This document shows positions 28,421-37,943 of a DNA stretch of 64,000 bases, piece by piece. Each line of letters begins with the position of its first letter. The first letter of the stretch is position 1. The DNA lies in NCBI RefSeq assembly GCF_900113605.1, contig NZ_FOPY01000001.1, positions 338,033 to 402,032 on the forward strand, written 5' to 3'. A model generated the notes under the pieces. That model saw only the letters and a program-made list of their open reading frames with translations. It had not been told where the DNA came from and did not search any database. The stretch comes from Modicisalibacter xianhensis. Its GTDB lineage: Bacteria > Pseudomonadota > Gammaproteobacteria > Pseudomonadales > Halomonadaceae. The position numbers and the translations under genes were made by a program.

Positions 28421-30769
28421 TCATCGCTTTTTCCTGGCCTTGAGCAGCGCTTCTCCCAGCGCGCCCATCTGACCACCGCCGTTGCCAGCGCCCTGGCCTT
28501 GACCACTGCGTCGCGCCGGCTTGCCGCCTGGCGCCTTGGGGTTGCCTCCGGCCCCCTTGCGGGCCGTGGCCTCGCCCGGCTGGTCGTGCATGCGCATCGA
28601 CAGGCCGATGCGTGCGCGCTCGATATCCACCTCCATGACCTTGACCTTGACGATGTCGCCGGCCTTGACCACCTGGCGTGGATCCTCGACGAAGCTGTCG
28701 GAGAGCGCCGAGATATGTACCAGGCCGTCCTGGTGCACACCGATATCGACGAAGGCACCGAAGTGGGTGACGTTGGTCACCGTGCCTTCGAGGATCATGC
28801 CCGGCTCGAGGTCCTTGAGCGTTTCCACGCCTTCGCGGAACTCGGCGGCCTTGAATTCAGGACGCGGGTCGCGCCCCGGCTTGTCGAGCTCCTTGAGGAT
28901 GTCGGTCACCGTGGGCACACCGAAGGTATCATCGACGTAATCGGCGGGCTTGAGCGACTTTAGGAAGGTGCTGTCACCGACCAGGCTGGCCAATTCGCGC
29001 CCGCCCTTCTCGGCGATGCGGTTTACCACCGGGTAGGCTTCAGGGTGCACGGCGCTGGCATCCAGCGGATTGTCGCCGTTCATGATGCGCAGGAAGCCGG
29101 CACACTGCTCGAAGGTACGCGGCCCTAGGCGGCTGACCTCGAGCAGTTCGCGACGGTTGCGGAACGGCCCCTCGCTGTTGCGACGCAGGACGATGTTCTC
29201 GGCCAGGTTGGGGTTGAGCCCGGACACACGCGAGAGCAAGGCGCTCGAGGCCATGTTGAGATCGACCCCCACCGCGTTGACGCAATCCTCGATGACCGCC
29301 TCCAGGCTGCGCGAGAGCTGCACCTGCGAGACATCGTGCTGGTACTGGCCGACCCCGATCGACTTGGGCTCGATCTTGACCAGTTCGGCCAGCGGATCCT
29401 GCAGGCGGCGGGCGATGGAGATGGCGCCTCGGATGGTGACATCGAGATCGGGAAATTCGCGCGAGGCGTACTCGGACGCCGAGTAGACGGAGGCACCGGC
29501 CTCGCTGACCATGACCTTGGACAGGCGACGCTTGCCGGACAGCAGCTTGACCAGTTCCGCGGCCAGCTTGTCGGTCTCGCGGCTGGCCGTGCCGTTGCCC
29601 ACGGCGATCAGCTCGACGCCATGCTTCTCGACCAGTGCGGCGAGGGTATCCAGCGATTCGCGCCAGCGGTTCTGCGGCGCGTGCGGATAGATCACCGCAT
29701 GGTCGAGGAACTGACCGGTGGCGTCGACTACCGCCACCTTGCAGCCGGTGCGCAGCCCGGGGTCGAGCGCCAGGGTGGCCTTGGGGCCGGCCGGTGCGGC
29801 AAGCAGCAGGTCCTTGAGGTTGGCGGCGAACACATCGATGGCATCATGCTCGGCGCGCTCGCGCAGGCGTCCCATCAGCTCGGTCTCGAGGTGGGTGTAG
29901 AGCTTGACGCGCCAGGTCCAGCGCACCACTTCACGCAGCCAGCGGTCGGCGGGGCGGCCTTGGTCCTCGATGCCAGCATGCCGGGCAATGGCGACCTCGG
30001 CGGGATGCACCGCAGCCTCGTCTTCGCCGGGCAGCTTGATGGTCAGGCCCAGCACGCCCTCGTTACGCCCGCGGAACATCGCCAGGGCGCGATGCGAAGG
30101 CACCTTGGCCAGGCGCTCGTCGTGCTCGAAGTAGTCGGAAAACTTGGCACCCTCCTTCTGCTTGCCGTCGATCATCCGGGCGCTGAGTTCGCCTTCGTCC
30201 CACAGGCGATCGCGCAGCCGTCCGACCAGCTCGGCATCCTCGGCGAAGCGTTCCATGAGAATCTGCTTGGCGCCGTCGAGGGCGGCCTTGGCATCGTCGA
30301 TGGCCGGAGTATCGCCATCCGCCGGGCGCAGGTAGCCCTGGGCCTCGGTCTCCGGGTCGAGGGTCGGGTCGGCCAGCAGCGCATCGGCCAGCGGCTCGAG
30401 CCCCGCCTCGCGCGCGATCTGCGCCTTGGTACGCCGCTTCTTCTTGTAGGGCAGGTAGAGATCTTCGAGGCGCTGCTTGGTTTCCGCCTCGCGGATCTGG
30501 GCCGCCAGTGCGTCGGTCAGCTTGCCCTGTTCATCGATACTGGCCAGTACCGCCTCGCGGCGCTCTTCCAATTCGCGCAGGTAGCGCAAGCGCTCTTCCA
30601 GCGTACGCAACTGGCCATCGTCGAGACCGCCGGTGGCTTCCTTGCGGTAACGGGAGATGAACGGAACGGTGGCACCGCCATCGAGCAGTTCCACGGCAGC
30701 CGCCACCTGATTGGGACGGACGGCGAGTTCGTCGGCGAGGCGCCGGATGATCTGGGCTTGAGCGTCCAT
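28421..30769 (-). CDS. tex: Tex family RNA-binding protein (YhgF-like)
   Basis: Tex (782 aa) is a cytoplasmic nucleic-acid-binding protein related to the eukaryotic transcription factor Spt6. Order: N-terminal helical region ([33 protein letters not shown]), YqgF/RNase H-like domain ([20 protein letters not shown], about 330), tandem HhH domain (about 500-600), and an S1 domain at about 655-725 ([32 protein letters not shown]). A glycine/lysine-rich tail follows. The start at 30769 has AAGGA 7 bases before it; a longer frame exists but begins in an unrelated GC-rich hairpin region. Confidence 0.95.
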   Translation of the reverse strand: MDAQAQIIRRLADELAVRPNQVAAAVELLDGGATVPFISRYRKEATGGLDDGQLRTLEERLRYLRELEERREAVLASIDEQGKLTDALAAQIREAETKQRLEDLYLPYKKKRRTKAQIAREAGLEPLADALLADPTLDPETEAQGYLRPADGDTPAIDDAKAALDGAKQILMERFAEDAELVGRLRDRLWDEGELSARMIDGKQKEGAKFSDYFEHDERLAKVPSHRALAMFRGRNEGVLGLTIKLPGEDEAAVHPAEVAIARHAGIEDQGRPADRWLREVVRWTWRVKLYTHLETELMGRLRERAEHDAIDVFAANLKDLLLAAPAGPKATLALDPGLRTGCKVAVVDATGQFLDHAVIYPHAPQNRWRESLDTLAALVEKHGVELIAVGNGTASRETDKLAAELVKLLSGKRRLSKVMVSEAGASVYSASEYASREFPDLDVTIRGAISIARRLQDPLAELVKIEPKSIGVGQYQHDVSQVQLSRSLEAVIEDCVNAVGVDLNMASSALLSRVSGLNPNLAENIVLRRNSEGPFRNRRELLEVSRLGPRTFEQCAGFLRIMNGDNPLDASAVHPEAYPVVNRIAEKGGRELASLVGDSTFLKSLKPADYVDDTFGVPTVTDILKELDKPGRDPRPEFKAAEFREGVETLKDLEPGMILEGTVTNVTHFGAFVDIGVHQDGLVHISALSDSFVEDPRQVVKAGDIVKVKVMEVDIERARIGLSMRMHDQPGEATARKGAGGNPKAPGGKPARRSGQGQGAGNGGGQMGALGEALLKARKKR

Positions 30770-30824
30770 AAGATCCTTGACGTGTTTCTGAACCTGGGTA
30801 CAGCGCCGCCGGGCACTGCACAGG

Positions 30825-30856
30825 GCGCCGGCCTGGCCTTGGGCTCGGGCCGGCGC
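30825..30856. other. GC-rich hairpin between tex and the DUF1127 gene
   Basis: GCGCCGGCC (30825-30833) pairs perfectly with GGCCGGCGC (30848-30856). It is 55 bases downstream of the DUF1127 gene on the minus strand and 56 bases before tex. There is no T-run, so it may cause pausing or Rho-linked termination. Confidence 0.5.
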
Positions 30857-30910
30857 AGGAAATGGCGACAAGGTACCACAAAGCATCCCAAGGGCGCAGA
30901 GCCAGACACG

Positions 30911-31150
30911 TCAATCGCGTTCGCATCCGCGATCGTCCCAGAAGGGACGGCTCGCCTCGCGCTCGATATCGGCCCGCGACAGGCCGATGTCCTTGAGCGT
31001 TGCATCGCTCAGTCGCCAGAGTTCCTGACGTTCGTGACGCACTTGCTGCCAGCGGCGCAGTCGTCTGAGCAGGCGCCGCCAGCCCGGTGCCATGGTGCGG
31101 TGGGTATCGCCTGACCTGGTAGCGTCCAGAGTTTCGTTGCAGAGTGCCAT
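30911..31150 (-). CDS. DUF1127 (YjiS-like) small protein
   Basis: The 79-aa protein ends in the typical DUF1127 block: RLLRRLRRWQQVRHERQELWRLSDATLKDIGLSRADIEREA, with the W-R-x-L-xx-L-s-D--L-DIG pattern. It is rich in arginine. Family members act in phosphate, carbon or RNA-related regulation in some alphaproteobacteria, but no single function is settled. The start at 31150 has AGGAGG 9 bases upstream. It is divergent from the LysR regulator, which may control it (inference from position). Confidence 0.9.
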   Translation of the reverse strand: MALCNETLDATRSGDTHRTMAPGWRRLLRRLRRWQQVRHERQELWRLSDATLKDIGLSRADIEREASRPFWDDRGCERD

Positions 31151-31218
31151 GAGCGTTTCCTCCTGTGGTGATGGAGGAAGTGTCGGCGGCAGGCTAAAAT
31201 CAATCCAACGAATGTTAC

Positions 31219-31233
31219 TGATGCCAGGCATCA
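31219..31233. promoter_or_regulatory. Perfect 15-bp palindrome in the DUF1127/LysR divergent region
   Basis: TGATGCC-A-GGCATCA (31219-31233) lies 13 bases before the LysR start and within the shared control region of the divergent DUF1127 gene. LysR proteins usually bind such dyads next to their own gene. Good candidate for autoregulation; not proven. Confidence 0.5.
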
Positions 31234-31246
31234 AGACTGCTGATGG

Positions 31247-32110
31247 ATGGGCGCCATGCTACAGACCATTGATCATGAACTGCTGCGCACGTTTGTTGCC
31301 ATCGTCGACCACGGCGGGTTCACGCGTGCCGCCGAAGCCGTCAACCGAACCCAGTCCGCCGTGAGCATGCAGATCAAGCGACTCGAGGAGGATGTCATTC
31401 GACGCCCCTTGTTCGAGCGCGATGGGCGCCAGATTCGCCTGACCAGCGAGGGCAATACGCTGCTCGGCTATGCCCGGCGCATTCTCGACCTTCACGGCGA
31501 GGCGTTGAACGTGCTGCGCCAGCCCGACATGGTCGGGCGCGTCAGGATCGGTGTCCCCGACGATTACGTGATGCGCTTTCTGCCAGGCATTCTCAAGTCG
31601 TTCTCTCAGGTCTGGCCGCTGATCGACGTGGAGGTGCACTGTGAGCCATCGTCCCAGCTGCTGTCACGTCAGGATGGAAGCCTTGACCTGAGCATCGTGA
31701 CTCGCGAAGTGGGACACGAGATCGGTGAGATCCTGCGCCAGGATGCCACGGTATGGGTCGTCGCCGAGAGCCACTCATTGCATCAGCAGTCTCCGCTGCC
31801 GCTGGCGCTCTTCGAGGAGCCGTGTTTCTGTCGCCGGCATGCATGCAATGCCCTGGCACGTGCCGGGCGGCAATACCGGGTGGCCTACAGCAGCCCCAGC
31901 CTGGCTACCCTGCAAGCGGTGGTCAGTGCAGGGTTGGCCGTTTCGGCCTGGATGAAGAGCCTGGTCGTACCGGGCATGCGCATCCTCGATGAGTCGGACG
32001 GCTTCCCTCCCCTGCCCGATGCCTCGATCGTTCTGCTACGTGCGCCTCAGGCTCACTCGCCGATCGTCGATGGGCTGGCACGCTATATCACCGAGGGCTT
32101 CAGGCAGTGA
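31247..32110 (+). CDS. LysR-family transcriptional regulator
   Basis: It has 287 residues: an N-terminal winged helix-turn-helix (ELLRTFVAIVDHGGFTRAAEAVNRTQSAVSMQIKRLEE by pattern, about residues 10-55) and a substrate-binding-protein-like effector domain from about residue 95 (VGRVRIGVPDDYVMRFLPGILKSF). It resembles the LysR subgroup that regulates transport or detoxification genes, but no effector can be deduced. Start codon ATG at 31247, with a second ATG at 31256. The divergent partner is the DUF1127 gene. Confidence 0.92.
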   Translation: MGAMLQTIDHELLRTFVAIVDHGGFTRAAEAVNRTQSAVSMQIKRLEEDVIRRPLFERDGRQIRLTSEGNTLLGYARRILDLHGEALNVLRQPDMVGRVRIGVPDDYVMRFLPGILKSFSQVWPLIDVEVHCEPSSQLLSRQDGSLDLSIVTREVGHEIGEILRQDATVWVVAESHSLHQQSPLPLALFEEPCFCRRHACNALARAGRQYRVAYSSPSLATLQAVVSAGLAVSAWMKSLVVPGMRILDESDGFPPLPDASIVLLRAPQAHSPIVDGLARYITEGFRQ

Positions 32111-32116
32111 AGCTGC

Positions 32117-32614
32117 TCAGGCCGGCACGAACCTGAGTGCCAGGCCGTTGTTGCACCAGCGCAGTCCGGTGGGCTCGGGGCCATCCTCGAAGACGTGACC
32201 CTGATGCCCGCCACAGCGGGCGCAGTGATACTCCGTGCGTGGAATCAGCAGCACGAAATCGAGCTCGCTCAGCAGGTGGCCCTCGATGTGATCGAAGAAG
32301 CTCGGCCAGCCGGTACCGGAGTCGTACTTGGTCTCGCTGGTGAACAAGGGCAGGTCGCATCCTGCACAGCGATATTCGCCCTGGCGCTTCTCGGCATTCA
32401 GCGGGCTGCTGCCGGCCGGCTCGGTGCCGGCTTCACGCAGGATATGGAACTGCTCCGGCGTGAGCCGTTGGCGCCACTGCGCTTCGCTCAGTGTCAGTGG
32501 CTGGATGTCCGCGGCGCGTTCGAGTTCCAGCTTGGGCCGTGCGCCAGCCAGTCCCGGCAGCATGCCTGCCAGTCCACCTAGGCCCAGTAGCCCCAGAAAA
32601 TGACGTCGACGCAT
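32117..32614 (-). CDS. msrB: Peptide-methionine (R)-S-oxide reductase, exported
   Basis: MsrB (165 aa) reduces the R-form of methionine sulfoxide in proteins. The zinc-binding CxxC pairs are CAGC (GEYRCAGCDLPLF) and CARC (EYHCARCGGHQGHVF), and the catalytic Cys is in GLRWCNNGLALRF. It carries a twin-arginine-like signal (MRRRHFLGLLGLGGLAG), so it probably acts in the periplasm and is exported folded by Tat. The start at 32614 has GGAGG. It converges with the LysR gene with 6 bases between the stop codons. Confidence 0.92.
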   Translation of the reverse strand: MRRRHFLGLLGLGGLAGMLPGLAGARPKLELERAADIQPLTLSEAQWRQRLTPEQFHILREAGTEPAGSSPLNAEKRQGEYRCAGCDLPLFTSETKYDSGTGWPSFFDHIEGHLLSELDFVLLIPRTEYHCARCGGHQGHVFEDGPEPTGLRWCNNGLALRFVPA

Positions 32615-32669
32615 GGCGTTTCCTCCCGCAGCGTCCCTGCCAACGGCGCGAGGCGCTGACGACAAAAAA

Positions 32670-32693
32670 AGGGAGAGCCCGAAGACTCTCCCT
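32670..32693 (-). terminator. Intrinsic terminator of pckA
   Basis: AGGGAGAG (32670-32677) pairs with CTCTCCCT (32686-32693). On the minus strand the stem is followed by TTTTTTT, 37 bases after the pckA stop. Confidence 0.88.
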
Positions 32694-32729
32694 CTTGGAT
32701 GCGGCGAGGCCACGAAGGTTCGACGAATC

Positions 32730-34313
32730 TCAGTCGAGTGACGGGCCTGCTGCCACGATGGCGTCGTCTACACCGGAGAACTTCTTGAAGTTCTCATTGA
32801 ACTTGACGATCAGTTCACGCATCTGCTCATCGTATGAGGCGCCGTCTTCCCAGGTATCGCGCGGTACCAGCAGTGACGAGTTAACGCCCGGCACGCTGAC
32901 CGGCACATCCAGGTTGAGACCGTCGATGCGCTGTGTCTCGGCATCCTTCAGGGCACCGGACTGGATGGCGCTGATCACGCTGCGGGTAGTGGGGATGCTG
33001 AAGCGGCTGCCACCCTGGCCGAAGCTGCCACCGGTCCAGCCGGTGTTGACCAGGTAGACGCGCGAGCCGAAGGCCTCGATGCGCTTGATCAGCAGGTCGG
33101 CATATTCACGCGCCGGACGCGGAAAGAACGGCGCACCGAAGCAGGTCGAGAAGGTTGCCTCGAGACCGGACGAGGAGCCCATCTCGGTGGAGCCGACCTT
33201 GGCGGTGTAGCCGGACAGGAAGTGATAGGCGGCAGCTTCCTTGGAGAGGACCGACACCGGCGGCAGCACGCCACTCATGTCGCAGGTCAGGAAGATGATC
33301 GCGTTGGGCTCGCCGGCGCGATTTTCGGCCACGCGCTTCTCGACGTGCTCGAGCGGATAGGCGGCACGGGAGTTCTGGGTCAGGCTATCATCGGCGTAGA
33401 CGGCATGGCGGCGGTCGTCGAGCACGACGTTCTCGAGGACGGCACCGAACTGGATGGCTTTCCAGATGATCGGCTCGTTCTTCTCGGAGAGGTCGATGCA
33501 CTTGGCGTAGCAACCGCCCTCGATGTTGAAGACCGTGCCCTCGCCCCAGCCATGCTCGTCGTCACCGATCAGGTAACGCGCCGGGTCGGCGGACAAGGTG
33601 GTCTTGCCGGTGCCGGACAGGCCGAAGAACAGCGTGGTCTCGCCATCCTCGCCGACGTTGGCGCTGCAGTGCATGGGCAGCACGTCCTTCTCGGGCAACA
33701 GGAAGTTCTGCACCGAGAACATGGCCTTCTTCATCTCGCCGGCATAGCGCATCCCGGCGATAAGCACGCGACGGCGGGCGAAGTTGATGATCACCGTACC
33801 GTCGGAATTCGTGCCGTCACGCTCGGACTCGCAGACGAAATGCGGCGCGTTGAGAATGGTCCACTCGTTCTTGCCCTTGGGGTTGTATCCCTCCGGACGC
33901 ACGAACATGGTATGGGCGAACAGATTGTGCCAGGCCGTCTCGGTCGTGACCCGAATCGGCAGGTAGTGCTCGGGATCGGCACCCACGTGGAGTTCGGACA
34001 CGAAACTGTCACCTTCGGCCAGGTAGTCTTCGACGCGCTCCCACAGCGCATCGAAACGTTCGCTATCGAAGGGCCGGTTCACACTGCCCCAGTCGATCAG
34101 TTCCGAAGTGGAGGGTTCGTCGACGATGAAGCGATCCGCCGGAGAGCGTCCGGTACGTACCCCGGTGTTCACCACCAGTGCACCGGTATCGGCAAGCTGG
34201 CCTTCGCCACGGGCAATGGCACTCTCGATCAACTCGGCGGCACTCAGATTGGTGTGAATCTTCACGGCGCGACGCTCTGTCGCTACCTGAGGAGCAGCTT
34301 GGGTAGTGGTCAT
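32730..34313 (-). CDS. pckA: Phosphoenolpyruvate carboxykinase (ATP)
   Basis: PckA (527 aa) converts oxaloacetate and ATP to PEP, CO2 and ADP, the first committed step of gluconeogenesis. The P-loop [16 protein letters not shown] (about residues 228-243), the metal/PEP site in [14 protein letters not shown], and [16 protein letters not shown] are typical. It ends the yrfG-hslR-hslO-pckA row that is also found in E. coli. Malate:quinone oxidoreductase upstream in the window makes its substrate. The start has CAGGA 9 bases before it. Confidence 0.97.
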   Translation of the reverse strand: MTTTQAAPQVATERRAVKIHTNLSAAELIESAIARGEGQLADTGALVVNTGVRTGRSPADRFIVDEPSTSELIDWGSVNRPFDSERFDALWERVEDYLAEGDSFVSELHVGADPEHYLPIRVTTETAWHNLFAHTMFVRPEGYNPKGKNEWTILNAPHFVCESERDGTNSDGTVIINFARRRVLIAGMRYAGEMKKAMFSVQNFLLPEKDVLPMHCSANVGEDGETTLFFGLSGTGKTTLSADPARYLIGDDEHGWGEGTVFNIEGGCYAKCIDLSEKNEPIIWKAIQFGAVLENVVLDDRRHAVYADDSLTQNSRAAYPLEHVEKRVAENRAGEPNAIIFLTCDMSGVLPPVSVLSKEAAAYHFLSGYTAKVGSTEMGSSSGLEATFSTCFGAPFFPRPAREYADLLIKRIEAFGSRVYLVNTGWTGGSFGQGGSRFSIPTTRSVISAIQSGALKDAETQRIDGLNLDVPVSVPGVNSSLLVPRDTWEDGASYDEQMRELIVKFNENFKKFSGVDDAIVAAGPSLD

Positions 34314-34447
34314 TATGGTGTCCTGGGCCCGTGGGCCGATTCTCTCTCGTTAGCCAAAAGCGTTTTTCTTCCTTGCGCTCGGCGGTTTCCCCGCTTCTGT
34401 GTAGAGCACAAACTTTCCTTTACGGACGCTGGGCGTCTCGGGTCGTC

Positions 34448-34453
34448 ATTATG
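34448..34453 (-). promoter_or_regulatory. Candidate -10 box of pckA
   Basis: On the minus strand CATAAT sits 135 bases upstream of the pckA start, with TTTCCG about 17 bases before it as a weak -35. The 230-base gap 34314-34543 otherwise shows only AT-rich leader and no gene. Confidence 0.35.
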
Positions 34454-34543
34454 GCAAAAAAGCGACAGTCCGGAAAACGCGCTTTTTCTCCCCCGGTATC
34501 GATGAAATGACTCAGCCGGGAGAGTTCCACAAGCATGACCTCA

Positions 34544-35419
34544 TCAGTGCAGCGTCGGTGAATCACCATCGGGCGAATCGAGCATCGCCTCGATCTCGGC
34601 CGCACTGAAATGGTAACGGGTGTGGCAGAAGTGGCATTGGGTATCGATGGCCTTCTGCTCGGCCAGGATGTCGCGCAGCTCGGCCTCGCCCAGTGTCAGC
34701 AGGGCGTCGGCGATACGCTCACGCGAACAGGTGCAGCCGAAATGCAGCGGCTTGGGCTCGAAGACCCGGGCGGTCTCCTCATGGAAGAGCCGGTAGAGCA
34801 GATCGCGTTGCTCGAGAGTCAGCATTTCCTCGGCCGACACGGTGCTGGCCAGTGACAGAAGCCGGTCCCAGGCATCGGGATCGCGGTTGCTGGCATCATC
34901 GGGTAACTGCTGCAGCAGCAGCCCCGCCGACCGCTTGCCGTTGGCGGTCAGCCACAGGCGCGTCGCCAGCTGCTCGGAACGGTAGAAGTACTCTTCGAGG
35001 CAACTGGCCAGATCTTCGGCCTCGAGGGCAACGATGCCCTGATAGCGATTGCCCTCGCGCGGGTCGAGCGTGATCACGAGCTGGCCATCGCCGACCAGTT
35101 GCTTGAACGAGGCATCCTCGGCCGGCACGTCCGCATCATCGGCCAGTCGTGCAATGGCACGCAGTTCGCCACCGGGGTTGGATTCGGCCATCAGCAGGCT
35201 CAGCGCGCCCTGGCCGCGCACCTCCAGGCTCAGGGTGCCATCCAGCTTGACGGTCTCGGTAAGCAAGGCCGCTGCCGCCAGCAATTCACCGAGCTGGCGT
35301 TCCACGGCAGGTGGATAGGCCTGCTTGTCCAGCACCTCGGCATAGGTGGATTCCAGCGTGACGATCTCGCCGCGCACGTTGGTATCGTCGAAGATGAAAC
35401 GCTGTATCTGATCGGTCAT
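34544..35419 (-). CDS. hslO: Redox-regulated chaperone Hsp33
   Basis: Hsp33 (291 aa) is a cytoplasmic chaperone switched on by oxidative unfolding. The four zinc-binding cysteines are CTC in [11 protein letters not shown] and CHFC in [13 protein letters not shown] near the C-terminus. N-terminal core blocks: [52 protein letters not shown]. It is co-oriented with hslR, with a 43-base gap. Confidence 0.96.
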   Translation of the reverse strand: MTDQIQRFIFDDTNVRGEIVTLESTYAEVLDKQAYPPAVERQLGELLAAAALLTETVKLDGTLSLEVRGQGALSLLMAESNPGGELRAIARLADDADVPAEDASFKQLVGDGQLVITLDPREGNRYQGIVALEAEDLASCLEEYFYRSEQLATRLWLTANGKRSAGLLLQQLPDDASNRDPDAWDRLLSLASTVSAEEMLTLEQRDLLYRLFHEETARVFEPKPLHFGCTCSRERIADALLTLGEAELRDILAEQKAIDTQCHFCHTRYHFSAAEIEAMLDSPDGDSPTLH

Positions 35420-35462
35420 GAGTCACTATCGGTCTTGAAAGAATGAGAGAGCCTACCCGAGG

Positions 35463-35849
35463 TCACTCGGGGCGCTGACGCTGAAAACGCTGTATCTCGC
35501 GACGCTGCTTCTTGTCGGGCCGGCCCTGTGGGGCACTCATGGCCTGGTTCGCCAGACGGCGTTTCTCGGTTTCACTCTCGCGTCGCGCCTGGCTCTCGGG
35601 CGTCTCGCGGTAGAGTTCGCGGGCTTCGGGTGCGCCACGGCGCTGGTCGGACACTGCCAGCACCTCGACCTCCCACAGGTCCCAGCCCTGCGGCACCTTG
35701 ATCAATGCGCCCGGTTCGACGGTCTTGCTGGTCTTCACCCGGGCACCGTTGTAATGGACCTTGCCACCTTCGATGGCCTTCTTGGCCAAGGCACGCGTCT
35801 TGAAGAAACGCGCCGCCCATAGCCACTTGTCGATTCGTACGCCAGTCAT
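35463..35849 (-). CDS. hslR: Ribosome-associated heat shock protein Hsp15
   Basis: Hsp15 (128 aa) has an S4 RNA-binding domain at the N-terminus (VRIDKWLWAARFFKTRALAKKAIEGGKVHYNGARVK). In E. coli it binds 50S subunits that still carry a peptidyl-tRNA. The C-terminal part is basic (RRESETEKRRLANQ). It sits 9 bases from the yrfG gene (35859) in the conserved yrfG-hslR-hslO order. Confidence 0.95.
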   Translation of the reverse strand: MTGVRIDKWLWAARFFKTRALAKKAIEGGKVHYNGARVKTSKTVEPGALIKVPQGWDLWEVEVLAVSDQRRGAPEARELYRETPESQARRESETEKRRLANQAMSAPQGRPDKKQRREIQRFQRQRPE

Positions 35850-35858
35850 GGGACTCCG

Positions 35859-36530
35859 TCAGGATCCGGCCTGGAGCGGTGCGGTGGGTAGCAATGCCGC
35901 AAACCGATCCAGGACGATGAACTCTTCCAACTCTTTTTCGGGACGTGTGCTGTCGGGCTGCTTGATGCCCAGCAGGTGGCGAATGCCATACTCACGAGCG
36001 CTCTCGAGTACTGCCGGATTGTCATCGATGAACAGCGTGCGAGACGGGTCGAAGGGTTCGACGTCCTGCAAGGCAAACCAGAATTCCGGCGCTTCCTTGG
36101 GCATGCCCAGATCGGCGGAGGACACGATGGCATCCAGATAGGCCTCGAGACCGGTCAGGGGCAGCTTGAGCGCCAGGCTCTCGCGATCGGCATTGGTCGC
36201 CAGCACGACCCGCGGATGGGCCTGCTTGAGCCACTGCAGGAAATCCAGCGCATCGCTGCGCAGGCCGATGAGGTGCTGGACTTCACGCTTGAGCGCCACG
36301 ATGTCCACGCCGAGCTCGCGACTCCAGTAGGCCAGGCTGTACCAGTTCAGGGTGCCCTGCTCACGGATAATCCGGGCCCGCACCTCGTCCTGGGTGGCCT
36401 CGTCGAGTCGATGCAATTCGACATAGCGACGCGGTAAATGTTCCAGCCAGAAATGACTGTCGAAGTGCAGGTCCAGCAGGGTACCGTCCATATCCAGCAG
36501 CACGGTATCGATGGCACGCCAGTCGATCAT
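35859..36530 (-). CDS. yrfG: GMP/IMP nucleotidase (HAD superfamily)
   Basis: The 223-aa protein has HAD motif I VLLDMDGTLLDLHFD, motif II VLATNADRES, motif III in DLGMPKEAPEFW and motif IV TLFIDDNPAVLESA. It matches YrfG of E. coli in length and in place before hslR-hslO. It dephosphorylates purine nucleotides such as GMP and IMP in E. coli. It is the first gene of this row and divergent from nudE. Confidence 0.93.
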   Translation of the reverse strand: MIDWRAIDTVLLDMDGTLLDLHFDSHFWLEHLPRRYVELHRLDEATQDEVRARIIREQGTLNWYSLAYWSRELGVDIVALKREVQHLIGLRSDALDFLQWLKQAHPRVVLATNADRESLALKLPLTGLEAYLDAIVSSADLGMPKEAPEFWFALQDVEPFDPSRTLFIDDNPAVLESAREYGIRHLLGIKQPDSTRPEKELEEFIVLDRFAALLPTAPLQAGS

Positions 36531-36602
36531 TGGCCAGAGGCTCCACAGCGATGGTAAAAGGGTGGGAGATTGCTACGTCTCATTGTACTGGATACCTTTG
36601 CC

Positions 36603-37181
36603 ATGCCGCCAACGCCTCCCCGCAAGCCGAGCATCCTCTCCCGCGAGGAAGTCGCCCGTAGCCAGTTGTTTACCATCGAACGCCTGGACCTGCGCTTTTC
36701 CAACGGGGCCGAACGCACCTTCGAGCGCCTCAAGGGCGGCGGGCACGGTGCCGTGATGATCGTTGCCATGCCCGACCCGGATCACGTGCTGCTGATTCGG
36801 GAATACGCCGCGGGCTTCGATGACTATGCCTTGACCCTGCCCAAGGGCCTGGTCGACCCCGGTGAGGACATCATCACGGCGGCCAACCGCGAGCTGATGG
36901 AAGAGTGCGGCATGGGCGCGCGGAACATCGAACCGCTGGTCGAGCTTTCTCTGGCGCCCAACTACATGAATCACCGCATGCACGTGCTGCTGGCCAGCGA
37001 CCTGTACGAAAAGCGTCTGCCCGGTGACGAGCCGGAGCCTTTAGTAGTCGAGACCCATTCGTTCAAGGAACTGCCGGCATTGCTTGCGCGCGAGGATTTC
37101 CACGAGGCACGTGCCATTGCCGCGCTGTTCATCGCCCGGGAAAAGTTGCGTAGCGATCGTGACCAGAACGATTGGTGGTGA
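36603..37181 (+). CDS. nudE: ADP compounds hydrolase NudE
   Basis: NudE (192 aa) hydrolyses ADP-ribose, Ap3A and NADH-type compounds. The Nudix box is complete: GLVDPGEDIITAANRELMEE followed by CGM. Motif LSLAPNYMNHRM is family-specific. The ATG at 36603 matches the E. coli N-terminus (PTILN-VARSxLFT versus PSILSREEVARSQLFT); a TTG at 36570 would add 11 residues and lacks a spaced ribosome site. Monocistronic, divergent from yrfG. Confidence 0.94.
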   Translation: MPPTPPRKPSILSREEVARSQLFTIERLDLRFSNGAERTFERLKGGGHGAVMIVAMPDPDHVLLIREYAAGFDDYALTLPKGLVDPGEDIITAANRELMEECGMGARNIEPLVELSLAPNYMNHRMHVLLASDLYEKRLPGDEPEPLVVETHSFKELPALLAREDFHEARAIAALFIAREKLRSDRDQNDWW

Positions 37182-37200
37182 CAAAACCTGGCACAGAAAA

Positions 37201-37226
37201 ACGCCGCCACGCAAGCGCGGCGGCGT
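37201..37226 (-). terminator. Intrinsic terminator of the repeat-protein gene
   Basis: ACGCCGCC (37201-37208) pairs with GGCGGCGT (37219-37226), with an inner CGC/GCG pair. On the minus strand a TTTT run follows, 27 bases downstream of the stop. It may also slow nudE transcription from the other side. Confidence 0.8.
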
Positions 37227-37252
37227 CATACCGGACGTTACTCAGTGGAAAA

Positions 37253-37774
37253 TCAGTTGGTGACACCCTCTTGAGTCGCGGTGTCGCCAGCCTGGGTGTT
37301 GGCGGAACCGGTCTGGGTGCTCATTTCATCGCTGGGACCACTGGGAATCTCGTCATCGGCACGCGGTTTTTCGGTCTCGATACGATATTCCTCGTCATCT
37401 TTCTTCATGGTGTCGCCATGCATGGTGCCATCGTGGCTTTCATCGCCACCGACCAGGCCAGGCTCCTCGGGATTCTTGGCAGTGCCACCCTTGACGGCAG
37501 TATCGCCAGCTTGGGTGTTGGCCGTTCCGGTCTGCGTGCTCAGGTTTTCACTCGGACCGCTGGGGATGTCATCATCAGCCCGCGGTACTCCATTGCCCGC
37601 TTCGCCGCTTCCATCACCGAATGCGGTACCACCTTCAGGCTTCATGGAGCCTTCTTCAGTGTTAGCCGATCCAATCTTTCCGCTTTCCATGCTATTCGTA
37701 TCATCGGCGGCCAACGTCGTACCGGCAGAGCCGAACAAGATGGCGGCAATCAGAGCGCTATAAATTCCTTTCAT
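37253..37774 (-). CDS. Secreted acidic low-complexity protein with an internal duplication
   Basis: The 173-aa protein has a signal peptide (MKGIYSALIAAILFGSAGTTLA) and a mature part without a recognised domain. A roughly 30-residue block occurs twice: (R)ADDDIPSGPSENLSTQTG..NTQAGDTA at about 75-105 and RADDEIPSGPSDEMSTQTG..NTQAGDTA near the C-terminus. It is rich in D, E, G, S and T with no Cys. Probably periplasmic or outer-surface and intrinsically disordered. No family is assigned. The start at 37774 has GGAGGAG upstream; a start five codons earlier is possible. Its own terminator follows. Confidence 0.8.
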   Translation of the reverse strand: MKGIYSALIAAILFGSAGTTLAADDTNSMESGKIGSANTEEGSMKPEGGTAFGDGSGEAGNGVPRADDDIPSGPSENLSTQTGTANTQAGDTAVKGGTAKNPEEPGLVGGDESHDGTMHGDTMKKDDEEYRIETEKPRADDEIPSGPSDEMSTQTGSANTQAGDTATQEGVTN

Positions 37775-37943
37775 GCTACTCCTCCTCATTCCTTGGTGGC
37801 AGCGTCTAGCCTAGGAAATCCTTGTCCGAATCTCCAAGCGTACCTAGAAGCTAGAAACGATACGCGGGTTTTGCAAATGTTGTATGGCTTCCGACTGTAA
37901 CCACGCGATAACAATCGCATGTCGGCACTGCCAGCCGCTGGCG

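Noticed and set aside
29336..31114. Long open frame on the plus strand opposite tex
   Set aside because: High-GC antisense frame without start signals or recognisable sequence. tex is fully supported on the other strand.
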